A stretch of 7,559 nucleotides of DNA. Origin: Oscillospiraceae bacterium (GTDB lineage: Bacteria; Bacillota; Clostridia; Oscillospirales; Ruminococcaceae). The stretch lies in the NCBI GenBank assembly GCA_016296165.1, contig JAEDJV010000123.1:1-7559 (forward strand), given 5' to 3'. Below the pieces are notes generated by a model that saw nothing but the letters and a program-made list of their open reading frames with translations, was not told the DNA's origin and ran no database searches. The translations under genes and the position numbers were made by a program. This document shows positions 1 through 5,703 of this stretch, one piece after another; positions within the stretch are counted from its first letter, which is position 1, and each line of letters starts with the position of its first letter.

Positions 1-131
1 TTAACAGAAGCTACAACTACATCGCCGATATTTGCATATCTTCTGCGTGTACCGCCTAAAACTCTGATGCACATGAGTTCCTTAGCTCCGGTATTGTCTG
101 CTACCTTCAGGTAAGTTTGCATCTGTATCAC
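1..131 (-). CDS. rplN: 50S ribosomal protein L14, 5' part (cut by window edge)
   Basis: This is the first 43 codons of L14. The product begins MIQMQTYLKVADNTGA and continues through the conserved core MCIRVLGGTRRRYANIGDVV, which aligns directly with bacterial L14 (usual length about 122 residues), so roughly two thirds of the gene lies outside the window. L14 sits at the subunit interface of the 50S, where it contacts 16S rRNA and, in other bacteria, the silencing factor RsfS. The start is read as GTG at 131, because a strong GAAAGGAGG ribosome binding site lies at normal distance from it. The ATG three codons later would be too far from that site, and the MIQ start is the family norm. It follows rpsQ by 66 nt, the usual place where the S10 genes run into the spc genes. 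Confidence 0.96.
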   Translation of the reverse strand, partial: MIQMQTYLKVADNTGAKELMCIRVLGGTRRRYANIGDVVVASV

Positions 132-158
132 AGTCGTTCTCCTCCTTTCAGAATTAAA

Positions 159-172
159 GCTGTTTATACAGC
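159..172 (-). other. small hairpin in the rpsQ-rplN gap
   Basis: On the coding (minus) strand GCTGT-ATAA-ACAGC forms a 5-bp stem with a 4-nt loop, between the rpsQ stop and the rplN ribosome binding site. Only TTTAATT follows the stem, which is too weak a T-run for a convincing terminator. It may be a partial terminator, an mRNA processing or stability element at the S10/spc boundary, or chance. Confidence 0.4.
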
Positions 173-197
173 GTGAATATCATTACTTATTGATTAA

Positions 198-455
198 TTA
201 CTTAGCCTTTTCGATTATGTTTGTAACTCTCCATCTCTTATCCTTTGAGAGTGGACGTGTTTCCATAATTTCTACTCTGTCGCCGATTCTGCACTCATTC
301 TTTTCATCGTGAGCCTTCATCTTAACAGTTCTCTTGATGATTTTCTTGTAAAGTGGATGTTTAACATTGTCAACGATAGCAACAACTACTGTCTTATCCA
401 TCTTGTCGCTAACTACTTTACCGACTCTTGTTTTTCTGAGACTTCTTTCAGACAT
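198..455 (-). CDS. rpsQ: 30S ribosomal protein S17
   Basis: The 85-residue product is full length for S17, a primary 16S rRNA-binding protein with an OB-fold that helps assemble the 30S body. It starts MSERSLRKTRVGKVVSDKMDKT, as in most Bacillota, and carries the family signature GDRVEIMETRPLS at residues 58-70, followed by KDKRWRV. Basic residues are spread along the protein as expected for rRNA binding. The ATG at 455 is preceded by AAGGGAGGA at normal spacing. The gene lies 18 nt after the rpmC stop, so its ribosome binding site falls just beyond the end of rpmC. Nothing is unusual about it. Confidence 0.98.
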   Translation of the reverse strand: MSERSLRKTRVGKVVSDKMDKTVVVAIVDNVKHPLYKKIIKRTVKMKAHDEKNECRIGDRVEIMETRPLSKDKRWRVTNIIEKAK

Positions 456-473
456 CGCTAAATCCTCCCTTTC

Positions 474-677
474 TTACTGCTGTACTGAGTTGAGTTCCTG
501 TTCACGAAGAACAGTCTTAATACGAGCAATATCCTTCTTTACAGCTTTTAAACGAGCTGTATTTTCGAGCTGATTTACAGCTAACTGAAAGCGGAGATTG
601 AAAAGCTCCTGCTTAAGATCTTCCAGCTTGTTATTCATCTCATCAACAGACATTTCTTTGATATCAGTTGCTTTCAT
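474..677 (-). CDS. rpmC: 50S ribosomal protein L29
   Basis: The 67-residue product matches L29 in length and pattern: a short N-terminal segment (MKATDIKEMSVDEM), then two long helices. The hallmark KQELFNLRFQLAVNQLENTARL is near residues 23-44, and a second basic helix follows (KAVKKDIARIKTVLRE). L29 sits beside L23 at the polypeptide exit tunnel, near the docking area for nascent-chain factors such as signal recognition particle and trigger factor. The start codon overlaps the rplP stop by one base (TAATG), and its GGGAGGCG ribosome binding site is inside the end of rplP. Translation is therefore probably coupled to L16. Confidence 0.98.
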   Translation of the reverse strand: MKATDIKEMSVDEMNNKLEDLKQELFNLRFQLAVNQLENTARLKAVKKDIARIKTVLREQELNSVQQ

Positions 678-1102
678 TACTGCTCGCCTCCCTCTGTTTC
701 TTTTTTAACGAACTTACACTTGATTGGGAGCTTGTGCATTGCAAGACGCATAGCTTCTCTTGCCTGCTCTTCAGATACGCCAGCGATTTCAAACATTACT
801 CTGCCTGGCTTAACTACTGCTACCCAATATTCAGGTGCACCTTTACCAGAACCCATTCGAGTTCCAAGTGGCTTCTTTGTAACCGGCTTGTCAGGGAAAA
901 CCTTAATCCAAACCTTACCGTTACGCTTGATGTAACGTGTCATTGCGATACGGGCTGCTTCAATCTGATTTGATGTAATCCAAGCAGGCTGAAGTGCCTG
1001 TAAACCGTATTCACCGTTTGATACCTTATTTCCGCGAAGTGCCTTACCTGTCATACGACCTCTGTGGACACGACGATATTTAACTCTCTTTGGAAGTAGC
1101 AT
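677..1102 (-). CDS. rplP: 50S ribosomal protein L16
   Basis: The 141-residue product is a normal-length L16. It begins MLLPKRVKYRRVHRGRMTG, has the internal stretch WIKVFPDKPVTKKPLGTRMGSGKG (about residues 65-88) and the EYWVAVVKPGRVMFE segment, and ends with a short acidic/polar tail. L16 binds 23S rRNA near the A-site tRNA elbow and is needed for late 50S maturation. The arginine in the TRMGSGKG loop (Arg82) corresponds to the residue hydroxylated in E. coli L16; whether that happens here cannot be seen. The start ATG overlaps the rpsC stop by one base (TAATG), with a GGAGGT site just upstream inside rpsC. Its own stop overlaps the rpmC start in the same way. Confidence 0.98.
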   Translation of the reverse strand: MLLPKRVKYRRVHRGRMTGKALRGNKVSNGEYGLQALQPAWITSNQIEAARIAMTRYIKRNGKVWIKVFPDKPVTKKPLGTRMGSGKGAPEYWVAVVKPGRVMFEIAGVSEEQAREAMRLAMHKLPIKCKFVKKETEGGEQ

Positions 1103-1845
1103 TACTGGTTACCTCCTTCATCTTTTCTGTTTCTTGGCTTACGGAATGACTTGTTGTCATCACGTCTCTTTCTTGCAGGAGCCTTGTCCTCGTTCTTATC
1201 AGGAGATTCACCCTTGAGGATTTCGCCCTTGTATATCCATACCTTAACGCCTAAACGTCCGTATGTTGTGTGAGCTTCTGCTGTACCGTAATCTATATCA
1301 GCTCTGATTGTCTGAAGTGGAATAGTACCTTCATTGTAGCTTTCTGCTCTTGCAATTTCAGCACCGCCTAAACGACCTGAAACTCTTGTCTTGATACCCT
1401 TTGCACCGAGACGGATTGCACGACCGATTGACTGCTTCATAGCACGTCTGAATGAAATTCTGTTTTCGAGATCAAGAGCAATCTTTTCAGCAACAAGCTG
1501 TGCATTAAGATCAGGCTGCTTAACTTCTACAATGTTTATTAAAACCTGTGATTTGCCTGACATCATCTTTTCAACCTGTAAACGGAGCTTTTCGATTTCA
1601 GCGCCGCCCTTACCGATAACGATACCTGGCTTTGCACAGTGGATGTGGATTCTTGTCTTGTCTGCAAAACGTTCTATTTCAACTCTTGCAACGCCAGCAG
1701 CATAAAGTCTCTTTTTGATGAAGTTACGTACGTTGTAATCTTCAACGAGCATATCGCCGAAAGAAGCCTTGTTAGCATACCAACGTGAATCCCAATCCTT
1801 AATAACGCCAACACGGAAACCGTGTGGATTTACCTTCTGGCCCAT
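1102..1845 (-). CDS. rpsC: 30S ribosomal protein S3
   Basis: The 247-residue product is S3, which lies at the mRNA entry channel on the 30S head. It starts MGQKVNPHGFRVG. A type II KH domain carries the GxxG loop as GKGG at residues 78-81. The FRRAMK block (Arg133, Arg134, Lys137) matches the E. coli residues implicated in unwinding mRNA at the entry site. The conserved C-terminal domain runs from about residue 145 to 210 (SGRLGGAEIARAE, TTYGRLGVKVWIYKGE). After that comes a 37-residue, highly charged tail rich in K, R, D and E, somewhat longer than the E. coli tail and typically variable. An AGGAGGT site precedes the ATG. The gene begins 20 nt after rplV. Confidence 0.98.
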   Translation of the reverse strand: MGQKVNPHGFRVGVIKDWDSRWYANKASFGDMLVEDYNVRNFIKKRLYAAGVARVEIERFADKTRIHIHCAKPGIVIGKGGAEIEKLRLQVEKMMSGKSQVLINIVEVKQPDLNAQLVAEKIALDLENRISFRRAMKQSIGRAIRLGAKGIKTRVSGRLGGAEIARAESYNEGTIPLQTIRADIDYGTAEAHTTYGRLGVKVWIYKGEILKGESPDKNEDKAPARKRRDDNKSFRKPRNRKDEGGNQ

Positions 1846-1865
1846 AGTCTACCTCCTATTTGGGA

Positions 1866-2201
1866 TTATTCTTTTTCTTTTAATACCATAGTAATGTGTG
1901 ATGTTCTCTTAAGAATTCTGTAAGCTCTGCCATGTGATCTAGGCATGATACGCTTCATAGTTGATCCAGGAGAAACAAAGCACTCTGCAACATAGAGTTT
2001 TTCCTTATCCATGTCATGATTGTTTTCTGCATTGGCAATTGCAGAATTTAAAAGCTTTATTAAATCCTCACAAGCAGCCTTTGGTGTGTGCTTTAATGTT
2101 GCCATAGCATATTCAACTGGCTTATTTCTGATAAGGTCAAGTACAATTTTTACTTTTCTTGGTGAAATGCGAACATTTCTTAAATAAGCTCTTGCTTCCA
2201 T
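1866..2201 (-). CDS. rplV: 50S ribosomal protein L22
   Basis: The 111-residue product has the normal length of L22. Conserved blocks are RNVRISPRKVKIVLDLIR (residues 8-25), the LLNSAIANAENN helix (50-61) and the C-terminal MKRIMPRSHGRAYRILKRTSHITM (82-105). This last stretch includes the long beta-hairpin that reaches into the nascent-peptide exit tunnel beside L4, where changes in other bacteria give macrolide resistance. No insertion or deletion is visible in that hairpin. The ATG is preceded by GGAAAGGAGG, and the gene starts 18 nt after the rpsS stop. Confidence 0.98.
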   Translation of the reverse strand: MEARAYLRNVRISPRKVKIVLDLIRNKPVEYAMATLKHTPKAACEDLIKLLNSAIANAENNHDMDKEKLYVAECFVSPGSTMKRIMPRSHGRAYRILKRTSHITMVLKEKE

Positions 2202-2219
2202 AGTGAAGTCCTCCTTTCC

Positions 2220-2504
2220 TTATTTCTTACCGTTATTTGATGTTTTTGAACCAACGTGACCCTTATAAGTTCTTGTAGGAGCAAACTCACCAAGCTTGTG
2301 ACCTACCATGTCCTCTGTAACATATACAGGTACATGCTTGCGTCCGTCATGAACAGCAAATGTATGACCTACAAACTCTGGGAAAATAGTTGATGAACGG
2401 CTCCAAGTCTTTAATACTTTCTTTTCGCCGGCTTCATTCATCTGCACAACTCTCTTAAAAAGTACCTCCTGAACAAAAGGTCCCTTCTTAATACTTCTGC
2501 TCAT
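2220..2504 (-). CDS. rpsS: 30S ribosomal protein S19
   Basis: The 94-residue product is S19, a 30S head protein that works with S13 near the A-site tRNA and contacts 50S bridge elements. It starts MSRSIKKGPFV and carries the classical S19 signature spanning STIFPEFVGHTFAVHDG to HKLGEFAPTRTYKGH (residues 38-83). The C-terminus is short and basic (SKTSNNGKK). A GAAAGGAGG site lies upstream of the ATG, separated by an A-rich spacer. It follows rplB by 23 nt. Nothing is unusual about it. Confidence 0.98.
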   Translation of the reverse strand: MSRSIKKGPFVQEVLFKRVVQMNEAGEKKVLKTWSRSSTIFPEFVGHTFAVHDGRKHVPVYVTEDMVGHKLGEFAPTRTYKGHVGSKTSNNGKK

Positions 2505-2527
2505 TATTTTTTTCCTCCTTTCAAGCT

Positions 2528-3361
2528 TTATTTACCGTTTCTGCGTTTTACAATGTACTTATCTGAACGGTTATGCTTCTTACGGGTCTTGTAGCCAAGT
2601 GTTGGCTTACCCCAAGGAGTAACAGGGCCTGGACGTCCGATTGGTGACTTACCTTCACCACCACCGTGCGGGTGATCGCAAGGGTTCATTACAGAACCAC
2701 GTACTGTAGGTCTCCATCCCATGTGACGCTTTCTTCCTGCTTTACCGTAATTAACGTTCTCGTGGTCGATATTGCCTACCTGACCAACTGTTGCTTTACA
2801 CTGAATTGGTACATTTCTTAATTCGCCTGAAGGAAGTCTGAGAAGACCATAAATGCCTTCCTTAGCCATGAGCTGAGCCATGTTACCTGCTGAACGAACG
2901 AGCTGAGCACCCTTACCAGGATAAAGTTCAATATTGTGAATGAAAGTACCAACCGGAATGTCAGCGAGTGCAAGTGCGTTACCTGGCTTGATATCAGCGT
3001 CAGATCCGCTTCTTACTGTATCTCCAACCTTAAGTCCGTTTGGAGCAATGATGTATCTCTTTTCACCGTCTTCATACTGAAGAAGTGCGATGTGAGCTGA
3101 ACGGTTTGGATCATACTCAAGAGTCATTACCTTTGCATCCATGTTATCCTTATCACGCTTGAAGTCGATGATACGGTACTTTCTCTTATTAGCGCCGCCT
3201 CTGTGGCGAACTGTTATTCTTCCGTAGCTGTTTCTACCTGATTTATTTTTTAATGGCTCAAGTAAACTTTTCTCCGGAGCAACCTTTGACAACTGTGAAT
3301 AATCTGTACATGTCATCTGACGACGAGATGGTGTTGTCGGCTTGTATGTTCTGATTGCCAT
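2528..3361 (-). CDS. rplB: 50S ribosomal protein L2
   Basis: The 277-residue product is L2, one of the most conserved 50S proteins, close to the peptidyl-transferase centre and needed for subunit association. It starts MAIRTYKPTTPSRRQMT, has an OB-fold (about 70-130), an SH3-like domain (about 131-210), and the C-terminal block DHPHGGGEG with His230, the position equivalent to E. coli His229. The tail KTRKKHNRSDKYIVKRR is normal. The frame is open upstream to a GTG at 3370, but that codon overlaps the AAGGAG ribosome binding site. The ATG at 3361 has correct spacing and gives the family N-terminus. The gene is separated from rplW by an unusually long gap for this operon (84 nt), which contains hairpins. 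Confidence 0.98.
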   Translation of the reverse strand: MAIRTYKPTTPSRRQMTCTDYSQLSKVAPEKSLLEPLKNKSGRNSYGRITVRHRGGANKRKYRIIDFKRDKDNMDAKVMTLEYDPNRSAHIALLQYEDGEKRYIIAPNGLKVGDTVRSGSDADIKPGNALALADIPVGTFIHNIELYPGKGAQLVRSAGNMAQLMAKEGIYGLLRLPSGELRNVPIQCKATVGQVGNIDHENVNYGKAGRKRHMGWRPTVRGSVMNPCDHPHGGGEGKSPIGRPGPVTPWGKPTLGYKTRKKHNRSDKYIVKRRNGK

Positions 3362-3391
3362 TATATTCACTCCTTAAAATGCATTTTTTGC

Positions 3392-3451
3392 GGGAGCATT
3401 ACTCCCATACCGGACTTTTTTCAGTCCACTAATATATCTGACTTATCAGAT
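3392..3451 (-). other. three consecutive hairpins at the rplW-rplB junction
   Basis: On the mRNA strand three inverted repeats follow one another. ATCTGA-TAAG-TCAGAT (3451-3436) covers the rplW stop codon. GGACT-GAAAAA-AGTCC (3427-3412) comes next, then GGGAG-TAATG-CTCCC (3406-3392). None is followed by a T-run on this strand, so these are not ordinary terminators. A further palindrome, AAAATGCATTTT, lies just before the rplB ribosome binding site. An mRNA processing or stability element, a pause site, or a local binding site controlling L2 output are all possible. The repeats are seen; the role is inference. Confidence 0.5.
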
Positions 3452-3739
3452 CATACCGTCGAAGAATTCGATTGTCTTTGAATCTTCCTTAAGTGTAACG
3501 ATAGCCTTTTTCCAGTCAGCTGTCTTACCTACAAATCTGCCTACGCGCTTTGTACGGCCATTGCAGTTCATTGTGTTTACCTTAGCAACCTTAACGTCGA
3601 AAAGCTTTTCAACTGCTTCTGCAATTTCAATTTTGTTAGCGTTCTTATCAACCTTAAATGTGTACTTTCCTGTCTGGAGAGCATCCATACTTCTCTCTGT
3701 GATGATAGGCTTGATAATGATATCCTGTGGTGCCTTCAT
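3446..3739 (-). CDS. rplW: 50S ribosomal protein L23
   Basis: The 97-residue product is L23, which surrounds the exit of the nascent-peptide tunnel with L29 and provides the docking point for trigger factor and signal recognition particle. Typical features are IIKPIITERSM near the start, FKVDKNANKIEIAEAVEKLFDVKVAKVNTM in the middle, and the basic GRTKRVGRFVGKTADWKKAIVTLKE segment. Glu15 in the ITERS motif aligns with E. coli Glu18, which contacts trigger factor. The start codon overlaps the rplD stop by one base (TAATG), with a GAGGAGGTG site inside the end of rplD. Its own TGA stop lies inside a predicted hairpin of the following gap. Confidence 0.98.
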   Translation of the reverse strand: MKAPQDIIIKPIITERSMDALQTGKYTFKVDKNANKIEIAEAVEKLFDVKVAKVNTMNCNGRTKRVGRFVGKTADWKKAIVTLKEDSKTIEFFDGMI

Positions 3740-4362
3740 TATGCGTACACCTCCTCGATCTTAGCTACTGCATCCTGAACAACTATGAACTTGTCATAAT
3801 TTAATATATCGTAAACATTCAGTGTATTAACGAGTGTTGTCTTAACTCCTGGAATGTTGGATGCGCTCTTGATAACTTTCTTATCAACTTCTGGCATTAC
3901 GATGAGTGCCTTGCCTTCAACATTGAGAGCCTTTAACATCTGAACGATTGTCTTTGTTTTGAATTCTTCCATTCTGATTGAATCAAGAACGAGAAGATTT
4001 TCATCCTTAAGCTTAACTGATAAAGCTGACTTCATAGCAAGTCTCTTTACCTTCTTGTTAAGAGAATATCTGTAATCTCTTGGCTTAGGACCAATTGCGA
4101 CACCACCATGAACCCACTGAGGAGCACGGATAGAACCCTGTCTTGCATGACCTGTTCCCTTCTGTCTCCATGGCTTTCTGCCGCCTCCGCGTACTTCTGT
4201 ACGAGTAAGTGTTGACTGTGTACCCTGACGCTGATTAGCAAGATAGTTTACTACCATAGCATGCATAACAGCTTCATTTGGCTCAATTCCGAAAATAGCA
4301 TCGGAAAGCTCAGTTTCTGCAACCTGCTTACCATTCATATCAAATACTGAAACTTTAGACAT
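3739..4362 (-). CDS. rplD: 50S ribosomal protein L4
   Basis: The 207-residue product matches L4. It has a globular domain interrupted by a long tunnel-reaching loop, which here includes RTEVRGGGRKPWRQKGTG, HARQGSIRAPQW and GGVAIGPKPRDY (about residues 54-95). This loop lines the exit-tunnel constriction with L22, and changes in the KPWRQKGTG part give macrolide resistance elsewhere. L4 matters for the leader seen upstream: in E. coli and relatives, free L4 represses its own operon through the S10 leader by attenuation and translational control. Whether L4 acts on the leader here is unproven. AAAGGAGG precedes the ATG, the gene starts 18 nt after rplC, and the stop overlaps the rplW start. Confidence 0.98.
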   Translation of the reverse strand: MSKVSVFDMNGKQVAETELSDAIFGIEPNEAVMHAMVVNYLANQRQGTQSTLTRTEVRGGGRKPWRQKGTGHARQGSIRAPQWVHGGVAIGPKPRDYRYSLNKKVKRLAMKSALSVKLKDENLLVLDSIRMEEFKTKTIVQMLKALNVEGKALIVMPEVDKKVIKSASNIPGVKTTLVNTLNVYDILNYDKFIVVQDAVAKIEEVYA

Positions 4363-4380
4363 TTATGCTTCCTCCTTTCA

Positions 4381-5013
4381 TTAAGCCTTTACACTATCAA
4401 CGATGTAAACTATTCCGCCCTTAGGACCTGGAATAGCACCCTTGAGTGCGATAAGATTATTTTCTGCATCGATTTTAACAACTTCAAGGTTCTGTACTGT
4501 TACCTTTTCAGCACCCATGTGTCCTGGAAGAGCCTTTCCCTTATAGATACGTGATGGTGATGAACAAGCACCCATTGAACCAGCGTGTCTGTGAACAGGA
4601 CCAGTACCATGAGTTGACTTAAGTCTAGCCTGATTATTACGCTTGATTGTACCCTGGAAACCTTTACCCTTGCTAGTACCGCTTACATCTACAGCATCTC
4701 CTACTGCAAATATATCAGCCTTGAGTACATCTCCAACATTAACTGCATCGCAGTCATCAAGTCTGAATTCTTTCAGTGTCTTCTTGAATGCAACATCAGC
4801 CTTCTTGAAGTGACCCTGCATTGGCTTGTTTACGTGTTTAGCTGTTACGTCGCCATATCCGAGCTGTACTGAAGCATAACCGTCGTTTTCAACTGTCTTC
4901 TTCTGAACAACTACGCATGGACCGGCTTCGATAACTGTTACAGGAATAACTTTTCCTGTTTCGTCGAAAATCTGTGTCATACCGATTTTCTTACCGATCA
5001 TAGATTTCTGCAT
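4381..5013 (-). CDS. rplC: 50S ribosomal protein L3
   Basis: The 210-residue product is L3, an early-assembling 50S protein whose long loop reaches towards the peptidyl-transferase centre. It starts MQKSMIGKKIGMTQIFDETG, contains SKGKGFQGTIKR (114-125), the loop HGTGPVHRHAGSMGACSSPSR (135-155) and the PGHMGAEKVTVQNLEVV block (163-179). The loop glutamine methylated in E. coli L3 (Gln150) is not present here; the position is within GACSSP. TTAGGAGG precedes the ATG at normal spacing. It follows rpsJ after a 64-nt gap that holds a perfect palindrome. Confidence 0.98.
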   Translation of the reverse strand: MQKSMIGKKIGMTQIFDETGKVIPVTVIEAGPCVVVQKKTVENDGYASVQLGYGDVTAKHVNKPMQGHFKKADVAFKKTLKEFRLDDCDAVNVGDVLKADIFAVGDAVDVSGTSKGKGFQGTIKRNNQARLKSTHGTGPVHRHAGSMGACSSPSRIYKGKALPGHMGAEKVTVQNLEVVKIDAENNLIALKGAIPGPKGGIVYIVDSVKA

Positions 5014-5036
5014 TTTTAATTCCTCCTAAGTTATTG

Positions 5037-5052
5037 GTTGACATATGTCAAC
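5037..5052. repeat. perfect 16-bp palindrome between rpsJ and rplC
   Basis: GTTGACATATGTCAAC is a perfect 16-bp inverted repeat, which as RNA folds to a 6-bp stem with loop AUAU. It lies in the 64-nt rpsJ-rplC gap, about 10 nt upstream of the rplC ribosome binding site. No T-run follows on the coding strand, so it is not a typical terminator. It could be an mRNA structure affecting L3 translation or stability, or a protein-binding palindrome in DNA. The function is unknown. Confidence 0.6.
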
Positions 5053-5077
5053 TTGACTTTGGTGATTTTCTTCGAAA

Positions 5078-5392
5078 TTACTTTTCAGACATTTCGATGA
5101 GTACACCAGCCGGAATCTCAAGGTTTCCGAGAGTTTCCATTGTCTTGTTTGTCGGTCTGATAATATCGATGAGTCTCTTGTGTGTTCTCATTTCGAACTG
5201 TTCACGGCTATCCTTGTACTTGTGTACAGCACGAAGAATAGTAACTATCTCCTTATCAGTCGGCAGTGGAATAGGACCTGAAACTCTTGCACCGCTTCTC
5301 TTTGCAGCGTCAACTATCTTAGCAGCTGCTGCATCAACTACAGCGTGTTCATAACCCTTGATCTTGATTCTGATCTTTTCCTTTTCAGCCAT
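5078..5392 (-). CDS. rpsJ: 30S ribosomal protein S10 (NusE)
   Basis: The 104-residue product is S10, a 30S head protein that also acts as NusE, partner of NusB in transcription antitermination. It starts MAEKEKIRIKIKGYEHAVVD, carries the signature SGARVSGPIPLPT at 33-45, the loop region around HKYKDSREQFEMRTHKRLIDI (57-77) and ends LEIPAGVLIEMSEK. The reading frame stays open 44 codons further upstream to an ATG at 5524. That extension crosses the leader terminator hairpin, has no family match and lacks a ribosome binding site. AAGGAGGCG lies just before the ATG at 5392, so that start is chosen. This is the first gene of the operon. Confidence 0.98.
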   Translation of the reverse strand: MAEKEKIRIKIKGYEHAVVDAAAAKIVDAAKRSGARVSGPIPLPTDKEIVTILRAVHKYKDSREQFEMRTHKRLIDIIRPTNKTMETLGNLEIPAGVLIEMSEK

Positions 5393-5473
5393 TTTTTTCG
5401 CCTCCTTATAGATTTTGCGGGGGGCATTGATTAATTCGTAACACTTAGCCGTGTGTATCCTCGTCTCTTGTGT

Positions 5474-5512
5474 AAAAAAAGCTTGTGAAACATCAATATA
5501 GTTCCCAAGCTT
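5474..5512 (-). terminator. intrinsic attenuator in the S10 leader
   Basis: On the coding strand AAGCTTG pairs with CAAGCTT (7 bp). Inside it GGAAC pairs with GTTTC (5 bp, one G-T pair, one bulged A), leaving a 9-nt loop. Seven T follow the 3' arm's CAAGC, the first two of them inside the stem. The shape is that of an intrinsic terminator. It lies wholly inside the leader, about 80 nt upstream of rpsJ, so it would act as an attenuator for the whole operon rather than end a gene. A transcript stopped here would be about 230 nt long. Confidence 0.65.
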
Positions 5513-5686
5513 GCAACAAAACACACGTCAAGACACACCTCGCAATACGCAACTCGAGTATCGAGGCATCCCTTAAGCACACACAGTGTTCGTTATTACA
5601 ATCGCCCGGTTTAAAATCGGACATACTCCACGAAAATTCCCTGTCATACCGACAGCAACCTTTCGCTTCATCGCATATCATCCATC

Positions 5687-5703
5687 CAGTCTGGTTCAGA
5701 CTG
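5687..5703 (-). other. 5'-terminal hairpin of the S10 leader
   Basis: CAGTCTG-AAC-CAGACTG is a perfect 7-bp inverted repeat starting about one nucleotide after the predicted transcription start. The tight loop may open to 5 nt. A stem at the extreme 5' end often stabilises bacterial mRNA by limiting 5'-dependent decay, and that is the simplest reading. The first part of a larger regulatory fold is the alternative. Confidence 0.55.

Noticed and set aside
668..973. Plus-strand 101-codon frame opposite rplP
   Set aside because: It is the antisense shadow of a highly conserved ribosomal gene, without a ribosome binding site or recognisable domain. The same holds for the other plus-strand frames over the r-protein genes.
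3362..3370. GTG start three codons upstream of rplB
   Set aside because: The codon overlaps the AAGGAG ribosome binding site itself. The ATG at 3361 is correctly spaced and gives the standard L2 N-terminus.
3412..3427. GGACT-GAAAAA-AGTCC as a terminator after rplW
   Set aside because: No T-run follows the stem on the coding strand, and four or more essential r-protein genes lie downstream. It is better treated as an mRNA structure.
5393..5524. In-frame 44-codon upstream extension of rpsJ starting at the ATG at 5524
   Set aside because: It crosses the leader terminator hairpin and has no ribosome binding site and no family match. AAGGAGGCG and the usual S10 N-terminus support the start at 5392.
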